Shown piece after piece: positions 1 through 9,829 of a DNA stretch of 64,000 nt (position 1 is the stretch's first letter; each line of letters starts with the position of its first letter). Under the pieces are notes generated by a model. The model did no database searches. It was given only the letters and a program-made list of their open reading frames with translations, and had not been told where the DNA came from. The stretch comes from Acephala macrosclerotiorum. Lineage: Eukaryota > Ascomycota > Leotiomycetes > Helotiales > Mollisiaceae. The translations under genes and the position numbers were made by a program. Where the stretch lies: NCBI GenBank assembly GCA_014904845.1, contig MU119210.1, forward strand, positions 248,001 to 312,000, read 5' to 3'.

Positions 1-1315
1 AGAAGAGGACTGTGAAGACACCTTTCTTCATCTCACCAGCGTACTCGGTACCAAGGATAACCATCTCCTTGTCTGCGAAGTTGATGGCGACTGAAGTGCC
101 GGAGGTCATACCCTCGGTATATCTGTTGGCGGGGAAGGAGCCAGCATTGTAGATAGTGTAATCTGGGTGGAAGTGCTCGAGGTCTTTTCGCTCAGGTCGA
201 ATCAACATGTTCCGCATAAACAATGCATGATAGGCTCTAGCACAGACAACTCGAACCTTAATTCGGTACTTCTCGTCCCATCCTGCGAAACCATCGACGA
301 CATAGATGCGATTCCTAGTGTTGAGGTAGTCGATAGCACGTTCGCGGTTAATTCTCCAGACCTAGAACGATATTCATTAGCTTTGTCCCGGTAACATGGT
401 CGTTGGAATAAAGTGTGAAAAAGGGTGGGGGCACGTGAGCTGATCTCCGCCGAGACATGCTCGTGTGGAAGCGAGGCAATGACATAATAGCGCATCAAAA
501 GCCCCTCGATGAAAATGCGGGGTTGTGAAGAACAACCGAAGCGTGTGACATCTCTCAATTTCGGATTAAATTGTATCACGGGTGAGGGGAAGTGGCTGTG
601 TCGGGTAGGCCAGGTGCGGTGTGAGGAATGTGAAATGCAAAGCTGAAAATGAGATGGAACGTGACCCATTGTGAGACACAGCTGGCGCTTCTTTGTCCGC
701 TGAATATTGGTGGAATGACTGAAATGTAAACGTGATAGAAAGAACTCTTACATCAGGGCTCATTGGCTTGTTAACAGGTCTGTGAAGAGTCAGAATTGGT
801 ATGGCAATGTGCTGTGCAGAGCGAGTGTGCTTACCCCCACCAGATCTCATTCTCCGAGCCGGGCTCCTTGACTATGCGTTTGTCCAAAGGTGACCGTCCA
901 GTCTTCGCTCCTGAGTATGCTGTGAGAGCACCTGTCGATGTGATGGCAGATCCAGTTTCGTAGACAAGAGCATCTTCGTAGAGGGCGGCAACGCTTGGGT
1001 TGGGAACCTGGAGGAGACACACGAGTTAGTGACCATTATTGCAGAGCCAGCCATTGGCAGAAGGGAGGGAGTCGTACAATAGCTACTCGGTCGTAGTCAA
1101 TATGTGCGATCTCGTGGAGTTCTTCTTCGAGCTCAGTGTGTTCTTTGACTGGCCTGTCCATCATATTAGTATACCAACGAGGAATGTATTTGGTGTGCAA
1201 ATACGTACTGGACACCACCTGGAAGATCGAGAAGTCAGCATGTGAAAATAACAATGGTAGTGAGTGAAATACCTGGGTGTAGGGCAGTCTTGTTCACTGT
1301 ATTAACGGTAACCAT
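1..1315 (-). CDS. acuF/PCK1: Phosphoenolpyruvate carboxykinase (ATP), 5' part
   Basis: This is the N-terminal part of ATP-dependent PEP carboxykinase, the cytosolic enzyme that turns oxaloacetate into PEP as the committed step of gluconeogenesis. The 3' part lies beyond the left edge. Exons on the minus strand are 1315-1273, 1218-1209, 1153-1078, 1007-835, 779-752 and 361-1. Joined, the first five give exactly 110 codons, and the product reads [16 protein letters not shown], then [67 protein letters not shown] and [18 protein letters not shown], all strongly conserved in fungal PCKs. Exon 2 is only 10 nt. The intron at 751-362 is 390 nt, far longer than the others (54-70 nt). I chose the ATG at 1315 because it lies just before the conserved NKTALHPGG. 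The frame stays open upstream to 1516 with an extra ATG at about 1456, so a longer N-terminus is possible. Confidence 0.95.
1209..1218 (-). other. 10-nt micro-exon of PEP carboxykinase
   Basis: The bases GTGGTGTCCA lie between an acceptor (CTTCCAG) and a donor (GTACGT). Joining exon 1, these 10 nt and exon 3 restores HPGGVQPVKEH, the conserved PCK sequence. Skipping the micro-exon shifts the frame. The introns on either side are 54 and 55 nt, and the second carries a TACTAAT branch site. Confidence 0.85.
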
Positions 1316-2961
1316 GTTGGGCAGACGTAGAGACGTAGAGTGATAATTTCCGGTTCTGGTAGTAAGGAGTTGAGATTTTGGGCCAAGCTGTCCTGGAGGG
1401 TAAGGTGAATTGGTACGTTGAACCGGGGAAACGCTTCTCTTTAAAGGACCAGACATTCTGAGATCGAGGTAGCGGCTATGGTGGCTGGTGGTAGGGTTAG
1501 TGGTAGGATGGATCAATCGTGGAGCTGCGGTACCGAGGATATTCTAAGTACGATAATCGTGGCCAATTGCAGCCTCGTATGGGGAAAGAACGCCTGGCCA
1601 AACGCCCCTCCAGCGAAAAGGATACGGAGTTGTTCAGCAAGGCCATCGGAGAGACACGGAATCAAGCCATGTCATAATGCTCTCAATACTACGAACAAGA
1701 TAACTGGTGCATGAACTGGCAGTCTGGGGGGACATCGATGCGGGCGGAAAAAGTGATTGCGGAAGGCTGATGATTGAGGCAAGAACGAACGAGGGTTTAC
1801 ATTATCACATGCAGCGAGGCTGACCTGCGCCTTTAGCCCAAGTAAAAGCAAACGCAGGCCGAAATGCACACCTCACGCGAGCACTGAGGCTCTCGAAAGT
1901 CCCCAAAATCCGCGAACATTCCATGTGGTGGGGGTTGCATCGTCGTATTGGAGGTGGGGATGGGATAGATCTCTCCAGCTAAAGAATCGGATAGAACGCA
2001 AGATAGGGATTGCGGGCGCACTCGTGGCAGTTGCAGATACTCCACCACAGGTCGCCGAGTCCACATCCGACGAGGATGCTCCCCGACTTCCTCCTTGCCT
2101 GGTTTCCCCGCAGTACACTTAGGTATGATTCGGCATGGTCGCTCTCTTTTCTCGGGTCGGGCAGCGCTTGGTATCGCCCCTGAGGGAGCGGTCTAGATTC
2201 TCCGGGATAGCAGAGGGCGACGGGCGAACGGTAAGCTTGGTACTGGTACATTGAAAGCGTGCAGATAGATACACGTTGCCAACATGATCAAGTACTGGTG
2301 ACACTACATCCTCCGGTCTCGTCCTAATTTCTGGCGGTTCGTGTTTCCTTTCCGATAGCGGGTGTTTGACCTTGGACGCCCAATGTGGGGCCGTAGCTCA
2401 GTCGTTCCGTGGGTTTAAAATATTTTGGCTGCGACCGGTCTCAAGTAACCACGGTTAAAGACTCTTCCGAAGTCACCTAGCTACGTATGTATTTAGAAGT
2501 TGAGGACTCCCCCCTTTTCTTGTTCGCTTGAATCTTGGCGATCGCTATTCTGCTCTTGATGCCTTGGTCTATTGCGACAGTTGAGTTTGCTGCTCAGACG
2601 ACCTGTCAAATATCTCATACTAGTTTTCGTCCTCATGCGTAACTGGGGAACCTCGGAAGTCAAAAAGGCAACACCTGACATATTAGCAAGTGCTGAGGCA
2701 TTTCTTCTCAGCCATTTCCTTGCAGATCTCCAGGATACCCTTTGGCTTTCGGAGCTAATGTCGTAGCCCGGCTTGCAGGCTTACTGTCAACTTACGATCG
2801 AGGGTTGCTCAAAACCTTGCTTTTGGAATCGACAAGAACGCCATGTTTGTGACACTGTGCGATTTTTTTGATATATAGCTTAGCACTAGTGGATTCAACG
2901 TCGCAGTGGTGTACAGGATAGAGGGGAGAGGGTTTATTCATTATAAGGACTCAAATTAGTC
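1316..2961. other. Intergenic region, PEPCK upstream region
   Basis: About 1.65 kb with no recognisable gene. Open frames are short and resemble no known family. It should hold the promoter and 5' leader of the PEPCK gene on the left and the 3' end of the hydrolase gene on the right. A tRNA A-box-like stretch near 2390 lacks a partner B box. Confidence 0.5.
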
Positions 2962-3997
2962 CTAAGATCCGGCTTTGCCAAGCCAAACTTCCGTCGCCTT
3001 GACCAAGCTTTCCTTCAACCAAGGCGTACCTCCAGCCAATTCGGCATCAAAACCATGCTCACCAGGCTGAACGATCAAGTCGATCTTATTATCGCCGAGC
3101 TTCTTCTTCGCCAATTCTGCGAATCTGGCGCTGTTCTTCACAGGCACTACTGTGTCATCCGCTCCATGGAGGATTATCATGTACGGCGCATCCTGAGTCT
3201 TTTCCAGGACCTTGAATGGGTACAGGTTTTCGTCTGTGCCCTATATCTCTGCTTTTCGTTCGTGTTGTTGTGTCAGAGCTAGAGCTATTTTCATTCGTGC
3301 GGGCGGGTCTGCTGAGGTGACGATTTCTCCAGGCTTCATGTTGACCAGATATTCGTCCAGGAATTCAACGGGAATGGTCGGGGCCTCCAACATAGCCTTC
3401 TCCTTCTTCTCACCGGGGATCAGACCTGGATATCCTGCAAGAACTGCTTTGATGAATCCCGGAGGTTGATGAAAGCCTGATAAGACGGCTAGACATCCAC
3501 CTGCGCTTGCTCCTTCCACTGCCACTTTCGTCAAATCTGCTTCGACCCCGGATTTAAGTCTTATCAGTTCGTGCGGGAGCTCGTTACGGAGCCAGTCCCA
3601 GAAGTCGCGCATGTCATCCAGAATGTCGGAACTGCTGGATTCGGGGAGCAAGCGGTACTCTGCGGCAACGATAATGGCCGAGTGAAGGAGACAATAGTCA
3701 AGAAGCCATTGTGGGAACCATTCCGGATACAGCGCCGATCCAGTGATCTGGGAGGTTTAGTAAGCATATCTGCATTGGCGTCCTTTCACAACTTACCATG
3801 AAACCTCCGTGGATATTGGCCATGATCGGGTGCTTTCCTGGTGCGATTATCTTGGGAAGAAGAATATAAGCATCGATATCATGACCGTTGACAACTTTAT
3901 AGGGGGCCTTGAAGATTTCGAACTGGTTGTATTTCGGTGAGTCCACAGCTGCGAAGTCTGCTTTTTCGAATTTGCAGAATTTAGGTGAGTCCACCAT
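2962..3997 (-). pseudogene. Alpha/beta hydrolase (esterase-like), interrupted by one in-frame TAG
   Basis: Exon 1 is 3997-3797 and exon 2 starts at 3747 after a 49-nt intron (GTAAGTTG...CTCCCAG). The protein has the oxyanion motif HGGFM, the nucleophile elbow EGASAGG and, further on, HGADDTVVP with the acid and GEHGFDAE with the catalytic His. The frame is continuous from 3747 to 2962 except for a TAG at 3243-3241, between KAEI and GTDENLYPF, where relatives carry a leucine-like residue. No GT donor lies close enough upstream to splice the stop out. As read, the product is 235 aa and lacks Asp and His. Without the stop it would be 328 aa. It is either a very recent pseudogene, a polymorphic null allele or a base-call error. 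The N-terminus holds a 16-residue tandem duplication (VDSPK...). Confidence 0.8.
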
Positions 3998-4022
3998 TGT
4001 CGCGAAGTCTGCTTATCTGAAC
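3931..4022 (-). repeat. 48-nt tandem duplication at the hydrolase start
   Basis: Two diverged copies (3931-3970 and 3979-4022 on the plus strand) share the core ggtgagtcca and gcgaagtctgctt. On the minus strand they encode two versions of VDSPK(F/Y). The gene's first ATG lies inside the upstream copy, so the duplication is in frame and may have created the present start codon. Confidence 0.6.
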
Positions 4023-4326
4023 CGAGGGTTTGTCTTGGCACATTAAAGGCATAGGAAAAAGCTGATATATAGATATAGTTTGACAAAAGACGTTGCTCCG
4101 TCTTATCTGCTCTCGGAATTTGAATTGAGCGATAGACCGAAGACCGAGACGGGAGCACATGTCAAACTTACAAAAATTTCCGCGTTGGGAAGAGAACTTC
4201 TCCTAATGAGGATATTGCAATGGAGGAAGAAATATATTGAAATTGATTGGAGAGAAGACCAGGGTGTTCGGTGTGAGTCATTTATATTGATAGCCGTGGG
4301 ATACATGGTAAAACTTCCCAAATCCA

Positions 4327-4990
4327 TCAAGAATCAAGATGAACATCACCGGGGCCGGTCTTGCTCATTATCTTCACTCCATCTCGGCATTCTCCGTAGA
4401 TGGTCATGCCCAACTTCTCTTGGTAGAACTTGGTTCTATCACTTGTGACCAAAAATGTCCATCTCATCTCTGGCCAAGTCTCCACATGCTCGTTGACACA
4501 CTCAATCAACCACTTTCCTATACCCCTTCCTTGAAATTCTTCGAGGACATACACATCGGTGAGGTAGGCCGTGGAAACACGATCAGTGACGAGTCGTGCA
4601 AGGCCGATTTGACGTGGGCTGGCTCGACCTGATCATAATTCAGTATGTTTCTGGACAGCCTCATGAGAATATTGTACCGGCAATTTCTGCAGAAGAGTTC
4701 GGGAGCTCATAAACACCGAAGCATAAGGAATTATCCAACATTTTCTTCAAAAGCGTCTCATCAATCGGCTTGACCCAATACATCATATCCAGACCGAACG
4801 CAGCGTTCACTGCGGCAGGTTGAATGAGAGAAGGGTTGACAGAGACGAGAAGGTTGTCTCGGTACCATTCAGTGCGTGCAGCCATCTTGAAGGTAAGGAC
4901 AGGAGGTCCCTTTCGAAAGGAAATTTGATAAATCGATGGGACGCGAGAAACGAACAGGACTCTTCTCTTCGGAATTGTTGAAGATTCCAA
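4327..4990 (-). CDS. GNAT-family N-acetyltransferase
   Basis: Exons 4990-4678 and 4628-4327, with a 49-nt intron, give 204 aa. The acetyl-CoA binding motif A is visible as VYVLEEFQGRGIGKWLIE (Q-x-x-G-x-G), preceded by GLARLVTDRVSTAYLTDVYV. The tail TKFYQEKLGM is typical of motif B of small GNAT enzymes. The acceptor is unknown. The first ATG (4990) adds a basic stretch. MAARTEWYRDNLLVS, beginning at 4885, is an equally good start and is closer to the usual length of relatives. The gene is divergent from the importin gene with about 340 bp between starts. Confidence 0.88.
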
Positions 4991-5333
4991 GACTCGAGAC
5001 AGAAGAAATTTCAGACAGAATCAAACAAAGCACGATCAATGCGCCAACCTATACAATTATTTTGTGAGTCACTGGACATACGCGTTTTGACTTGGAGATG
5101 AAGGACGCAAGAGTGAAGTTGATCTAGCGCGAGGCTGATCCTTGAAGCGAGCTAGTAAGCAAAGCTAATCCTAAAGGGCTTGCTAGCGCCCTGCCAACGG
5201 AGCGGAGCCACGACTTTTCTACAATTTATATTTTTCTCGCGCCCAATTTCTTCCTGCCCAAATGTGAACAACATCAAGACTCGAGCATTCTCAAGACGAG
5301 CTTTTTACGCTACGTTGCGCACAATAATCAGCA
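4991..5333. promoter_or_regulatory. Shared divergent promoter, GNAT / importin
   Basis: This is the 343-bp interval between the start codons of two divergent genes. No gene fits here, so it must hold both promoters and 5' leaders. I saw no specific factor site that I can name with confidence. Confidence 0.45.
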
Positions 5334-8300
5334 ATGGAGCAACAAAAGTTCCTCGAGCTCTTACAGAGTGTCCAAGTTCGTACGTCAAACGCGCTTTTCA
5401 CACACTGGAAACTCATTCTAACATTTTCTAGCTGACACCGACCGAGTAAAGGCTGCGACGACCGAGCTTCGAAAGAACTACTATCCTCACCCAGAGTCTC
5501 TTCTCTGGCTCCTCCATATCCTCACCTCCCACGAAATACTCGAAATCCGTCATCAAGCCGCTGTTGAATCTCTTCGATTAATCAACAAGCACTGGGCTGT
5601 CTTGCCAGCAGGCCAAAAGCCAGCTATCCGCCAGTCATTACTCGACAGCACGCTCAATGAGGAGAAGCCTCTTGTTCGACATTCGACGGCACGCGTCATC
5701 GCCGCTATTGCAAGAACTGATCTTGAAGATGGGGAGTGGGACTCGCTTCCAGGGCTTCTTGTCCAAGCCGCCACGTCCAAGAAGGTTTCACACCGCGAAG
5801 TGGGAGTCTACATCCTATTCTCGTTGTTGGAAGCAGCTGGCGATTCTTTCGAAGATAAAATCCCTGGACTGTTCTCCCTCTTCAACACTACCATCAAGGA
5901 CCCAGAAAGCCCGGAAGTTCGCATTAACACTTTACTTTGTCTAAGCAGAGTTGCTATGCTCATCCAGCCGGACGAAGACCCAGAAAATCTCGCACGATTC
6001 GTCGAGATCTTCCCCAATATGGTCGCTGTCCTGAAGGGGGCCGTCGACGAGGAAAATGAGGATCGTGCTACGCAAGCTTTCGAAGTCTTCCAAACTCTGC
6101 TTGGCTGCGAGTCTGCTTTGCTAAACAAGCACTTCAAAGACCTGTTGACCTTCATGATTGACCTTGCCGCCGACACCTCTATTCCAGATGAGTCAAGATC
6201 CCAGGCTCTATCTTTCTTGATGCAGTGCGCAAGTTACAGGAAGATGAAGATCCAAGGCATTAGGGACATGGGAGAGAACCTAACACTCAAGAGCATGCAA
6301 ATTGCAACTGAGATTGATGACGATGAGGACGAGGACGATGTCACTCCATCTAAGTCTGCACTTGGCCTTCTGGACATACTTGCCTCTGGCCTACCCCCAC
6401 GACAAGTCATCGTCCCTCTGCTCAAGGCCTTGCCACAATATGTCAACAACGAGAAGCCCAAATATCGTCAAGCTGGCATATTGGCTTTGGGAATGTGCGT
6501 TGAGGGAGCACCAGATTTCATCGCAACTCAGCTTGACAATCTGATGCCCATTGTCCTGAAGTTACTGAATGATGCCGAGATCGGTGTGCGAAATGCCGCC
6601 CTTAACGGTGTCGCTAGGTTAGCCGATGACCTGGCAGAGGAATTGTCCAAGCATCACGCTGAACTCATCCCCGCGCTCCTCAAGAATCTTGATGCTGCCA
6701 GTGTCCAGGCCGCCAGCGAGACTGATCAAGAAAAGAATCTCGAAATTCTGAAGTCTTCTTGCAGCGCCCTGGATTCCGTCACCGAAGGCATTGAGAAGGA
6801 CATCATGGTCACCTATATCCCCGAACTTATTCCTCGTCTGGGCAGACTGCTCAGCCACCCTGATCTCAATGTCAAAGCAAGCGCTGCAGGTGCAATGGGA
6901 TCAATTGCTGGCTCTGCTGAGGATGCATTCCTACCCTACTTTGAGAACACTATGAAGGCTTTGTCTGAGTATGTTACGATCAAGGACAGCACGGATGAGC
7001 TTAACCTTCGTGGCACAGTCTGCGATGCGATGGGCAGTATGGCGACAGCTGTGGGAGCTGCAGCTTTCCAACCATACGTTCAACCCCTTATGCAAGCCAG
7101 CGAGGAGGGTCTTCACTTGGGACATCCTAGATTAAAAGAGACAAGCTACATTCTGTGGAGTACCTTGGCCAAAGTCTACCAGGAGGAGTTCACACCATTC
7201 CTTGATGGCGTTGTCAAAGGTCTCTTGGAGAGCTTGAATCAAGAGGAAGATGATCTCGAAGTTGAGCTCGGTGAAGAGGCCAAGGACTTGCTCGGTCAGG
7301 AAGTCATTATCCAAGGCAAGAAAATCAAGGTCGCTTCTGCCTCGGATGTTCCTGAGGATCTCAATAGTATGGAGGATGGTGACGAAGACGAAGATTGGGA
7401 TGATCTCTCAGCAGTCACTGCTGTTGCCTTGGAGAAAGAAATTGCTGTTGAAGTCATCGGTGATATTCTATCGCACACGCGCAAGAACTTCGTGCCTTAC
7501 TTCGAGAAAACTGTCGAGACTACTGTCGGTTTGGTGGAGCACTCTTACGAAGGTGTCAGAAAGGCTGCTATTGGCACCTTGTGGCGTGCGTATGCTTGCC
7601 TCTGGGCCTTGATGGAGGATCATACTGGCGAGAAGTGGACCCCTGGATTGCCATTAAAGTCGCAGCCATCTGAGGAGCTACTAAAGTTGGGCGAGGTGGT
7701 AACAGCTGCAACTCTTTCTTTGTGGGATGACGAAGTTGATCGGTAAGCTTCCTCTTTTCCTACCCTTATCCCTCCATTGAAATGATGAACAACATGACGT
7801 TATACCCAGCTCACTCAGATGCACAAGTTGCACATGCTGCGAACGCGTAATCAAATCTGATCATACTCAAATCTTCTTGCCTTTGCGTTGAATAAAGTAA
7901 GAGTGCCCTTACTGACATGAATACTTCTTAGGGCTGTCGTCACCGACATAAACAGAAATGTTGCAGCTACCCTAAAGCTCTGCGGACCTGCTATCCTCAC
8001 TCAGGCCAACTTCTTAGAGCGCACAACAACTGTTCTTGCCGCAATCATCACCAAAGCCCACCCTTGCCAACAAGATATGGGCGATGATGACGACCACGAG
8101 GATATGGAGGAAGAAGAGTCATCCGAGTACGATTGGCTCGTGATTGATACTGCTCTTGATGTGGTCATTGGCTTGTCCAAGGTTCTTGGCGATCAATTCG
8201 GTGAGGTCTGGAAGATCTACCTGAAGCCAGTCATGAAGTTCGCCTCTTCCCAGACAAACTACGAGCGCTCGACTGCTGTTGGTGTCATCGCAGAGTGCAC

Positions 8301-8877
8301 GAGAAATATGGGCCATGGCGTTACCCCCTTCACCAGCCAACTTCTCAAGCTCCTCCTACACCGCCTGACGGACGAGGATCCCGAAACAAAGTCCAATGCC
8401 GCCTATGCCATTGGCCTAGTGGTCTACAACTCTACCGACTCTGATGTATACCTTCCAAGCTACGGCAGTATCCTCGTCAAGCTTGAGCCTCTCCTTCAAA
8501 CTCAACGTGCGAGAACTCTGGACAATGCTTGTGGTTGCGTCTGCCGTATGATCATGGCACACCAAGACAAAGTTCCCGTCGATGATGTTCTCCCCGTAAT
8601 TGTTGACCTTCTACCATTGAAGGAAGACTACGAGGAGAATGAGCCTATCTTTGATTGCATCACTGGTCTTTGTGAGTATTTCCCCATCACTTGCAAGAAG
8701 TCCCGCTAATTATACACTTTAGATCACCACCAGAACAAGACAATCATCAGCCTTACACCGAAACTCATCCCGGTTTTCCAACATGTCCTTGGTGAGCCCA
8801 AGGAGCAGCTCGACGATGTAACACGCGCCAAGATCGAAGCCACCGTCAAGTTCATCCGTGAGAAAGGCTTGGCTTAA
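5334..8877 (+). CDS. KAP123: Importin subunit beta-4 (karyopherin Kap123 type)
   Basis: A HEAT-repeat nuclear import receptor. In yeast, Kap123 carries ribosomal proteins and histones H3/H4 through the nuclear pore. Exons 5334-5379, 5432-7742, 7932-8671 and 8723-8877 total 3252 nt, giving 1083 aa, which is normal for the family. The first exon is 46 nt and reads MEQQKFLELLQSVQVP across the junction, matching the conserved start of Kap123 and importin-4. HEAT-type helices run throughout (for example KPKYRQAGILALGMCVEGAP and LNVKASAAGAMGSIAGSAED). Acidic loops EIDDDEDEDDV, NSMEDGDEDEDWDDL and MGDDDDHEDMEEEESSEYDW are the expected cargo/Ran-proximal acidic segments. The protein ends FIREKGLA. 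The 189-nt intron 2 is long for this gene but contains nothing coding. Confidence 0.96.
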
Positions 8878-9829
8878 CTCACGGCAATGGTGGTTGATGG
8901 ACGGGTATCATTTCAGAGATGATCTCCAATGATGATTGATGAATGAATGATAATGCATGGGAGGATAGATAGATTCGTCTGGCTGCCTACAGTTGGCTAT
9001 GGGTGGCAAATTTTCTGTTGAACTTTTTGTTTTAGTTGATAGCATACCCCCAGACCAATAACGTCGTCAGCACTTTCTGATAGAGTGAACAATACAGGAA
9101 AATTCATGGCCTAGATGTCTTTGCCGCGTGATGATTCTCTCTACGATACCTCAACAATATTCCTTCAGCCCCTCATCCATTCAAGAGCTCCCACCCAGCA
9201 ATTTGTACTTCTCCCTGCCCGTTCTATTATCGTATCAAAACGCCCAACGTGAGTATTTCCCTGCTTCTCATGCTGCTTTTCGTGTGAACATCACTCTCCA
9301 TATGCACCCTGGGCGGTGTCAAGTGGAGAGTCGGCCTCGTTATTATATTACGGGTACCTGCATTCGGCATCTTATTATCTAAAAGACAGCGATAGTTGAG
9401 AACTTGCGCCCGACAGCAAGCCGGCACCGTGCCTCTTCCAGCCATACTCTCGCATACCCGGCGACAAGCTGAAGCTCAACCTGGCACCAAAGCTCTGAAT
9501 CACTGCCATGTATGTCTAGAAATTGTCCGATACGTGATTAATTACTCGTGGGCTGTTCCCACCTCCTTTCTGAAATGCTACGGGGTATCTTCCTTTCCAT
9601 GCAACAGAAATTTGTACTCCAACACCAGAGGAAAACCCATCCAACGAAAATGCAACCTATCCCCCAATGCAAAATGTAAAATCCATGACCGACTCAATGC
9701 TATCCTTCTATGCAGTCTATCCTATGCCTCCTTTCCTATGCTTCTGCCCAATCTGTGCTATGCAATTCTCCAGTCCCAATGCAAAACTAACCATAAACGC
9801 TAATGCAACAAACACAATCTAAAGAAAAC
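8878..9829. other. Intergenic region between convergent genes
   Basis: This 950-bp stretch lies between the 3' end of the importin gene and the 3' end of the UIM-repeat gene. Open frames here are short and resemble no known family. I see nothing beyond likely 3' UTRs. Confidence 0.5.

Noticed and set aside
202..669. 155-codon minus-strand open frame
   Set aside because: It lies across the long PEPCK intron and reads exon 6 in the wrong frame. The conserved PEPCK frame explains the region.
2390..2475. tRNA-like start (ggggccgtagctcagtcg)
   Set aside because: It resembles an A box, but no GGTTCGAATCC-like B box, anticodon stem or acceptor pairing follows.
4080..4448. 122-codon plus-strand open frame
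   Set aside because: It overlaps the 3' end of the GNAT gene in antisense and has no family resemblance.
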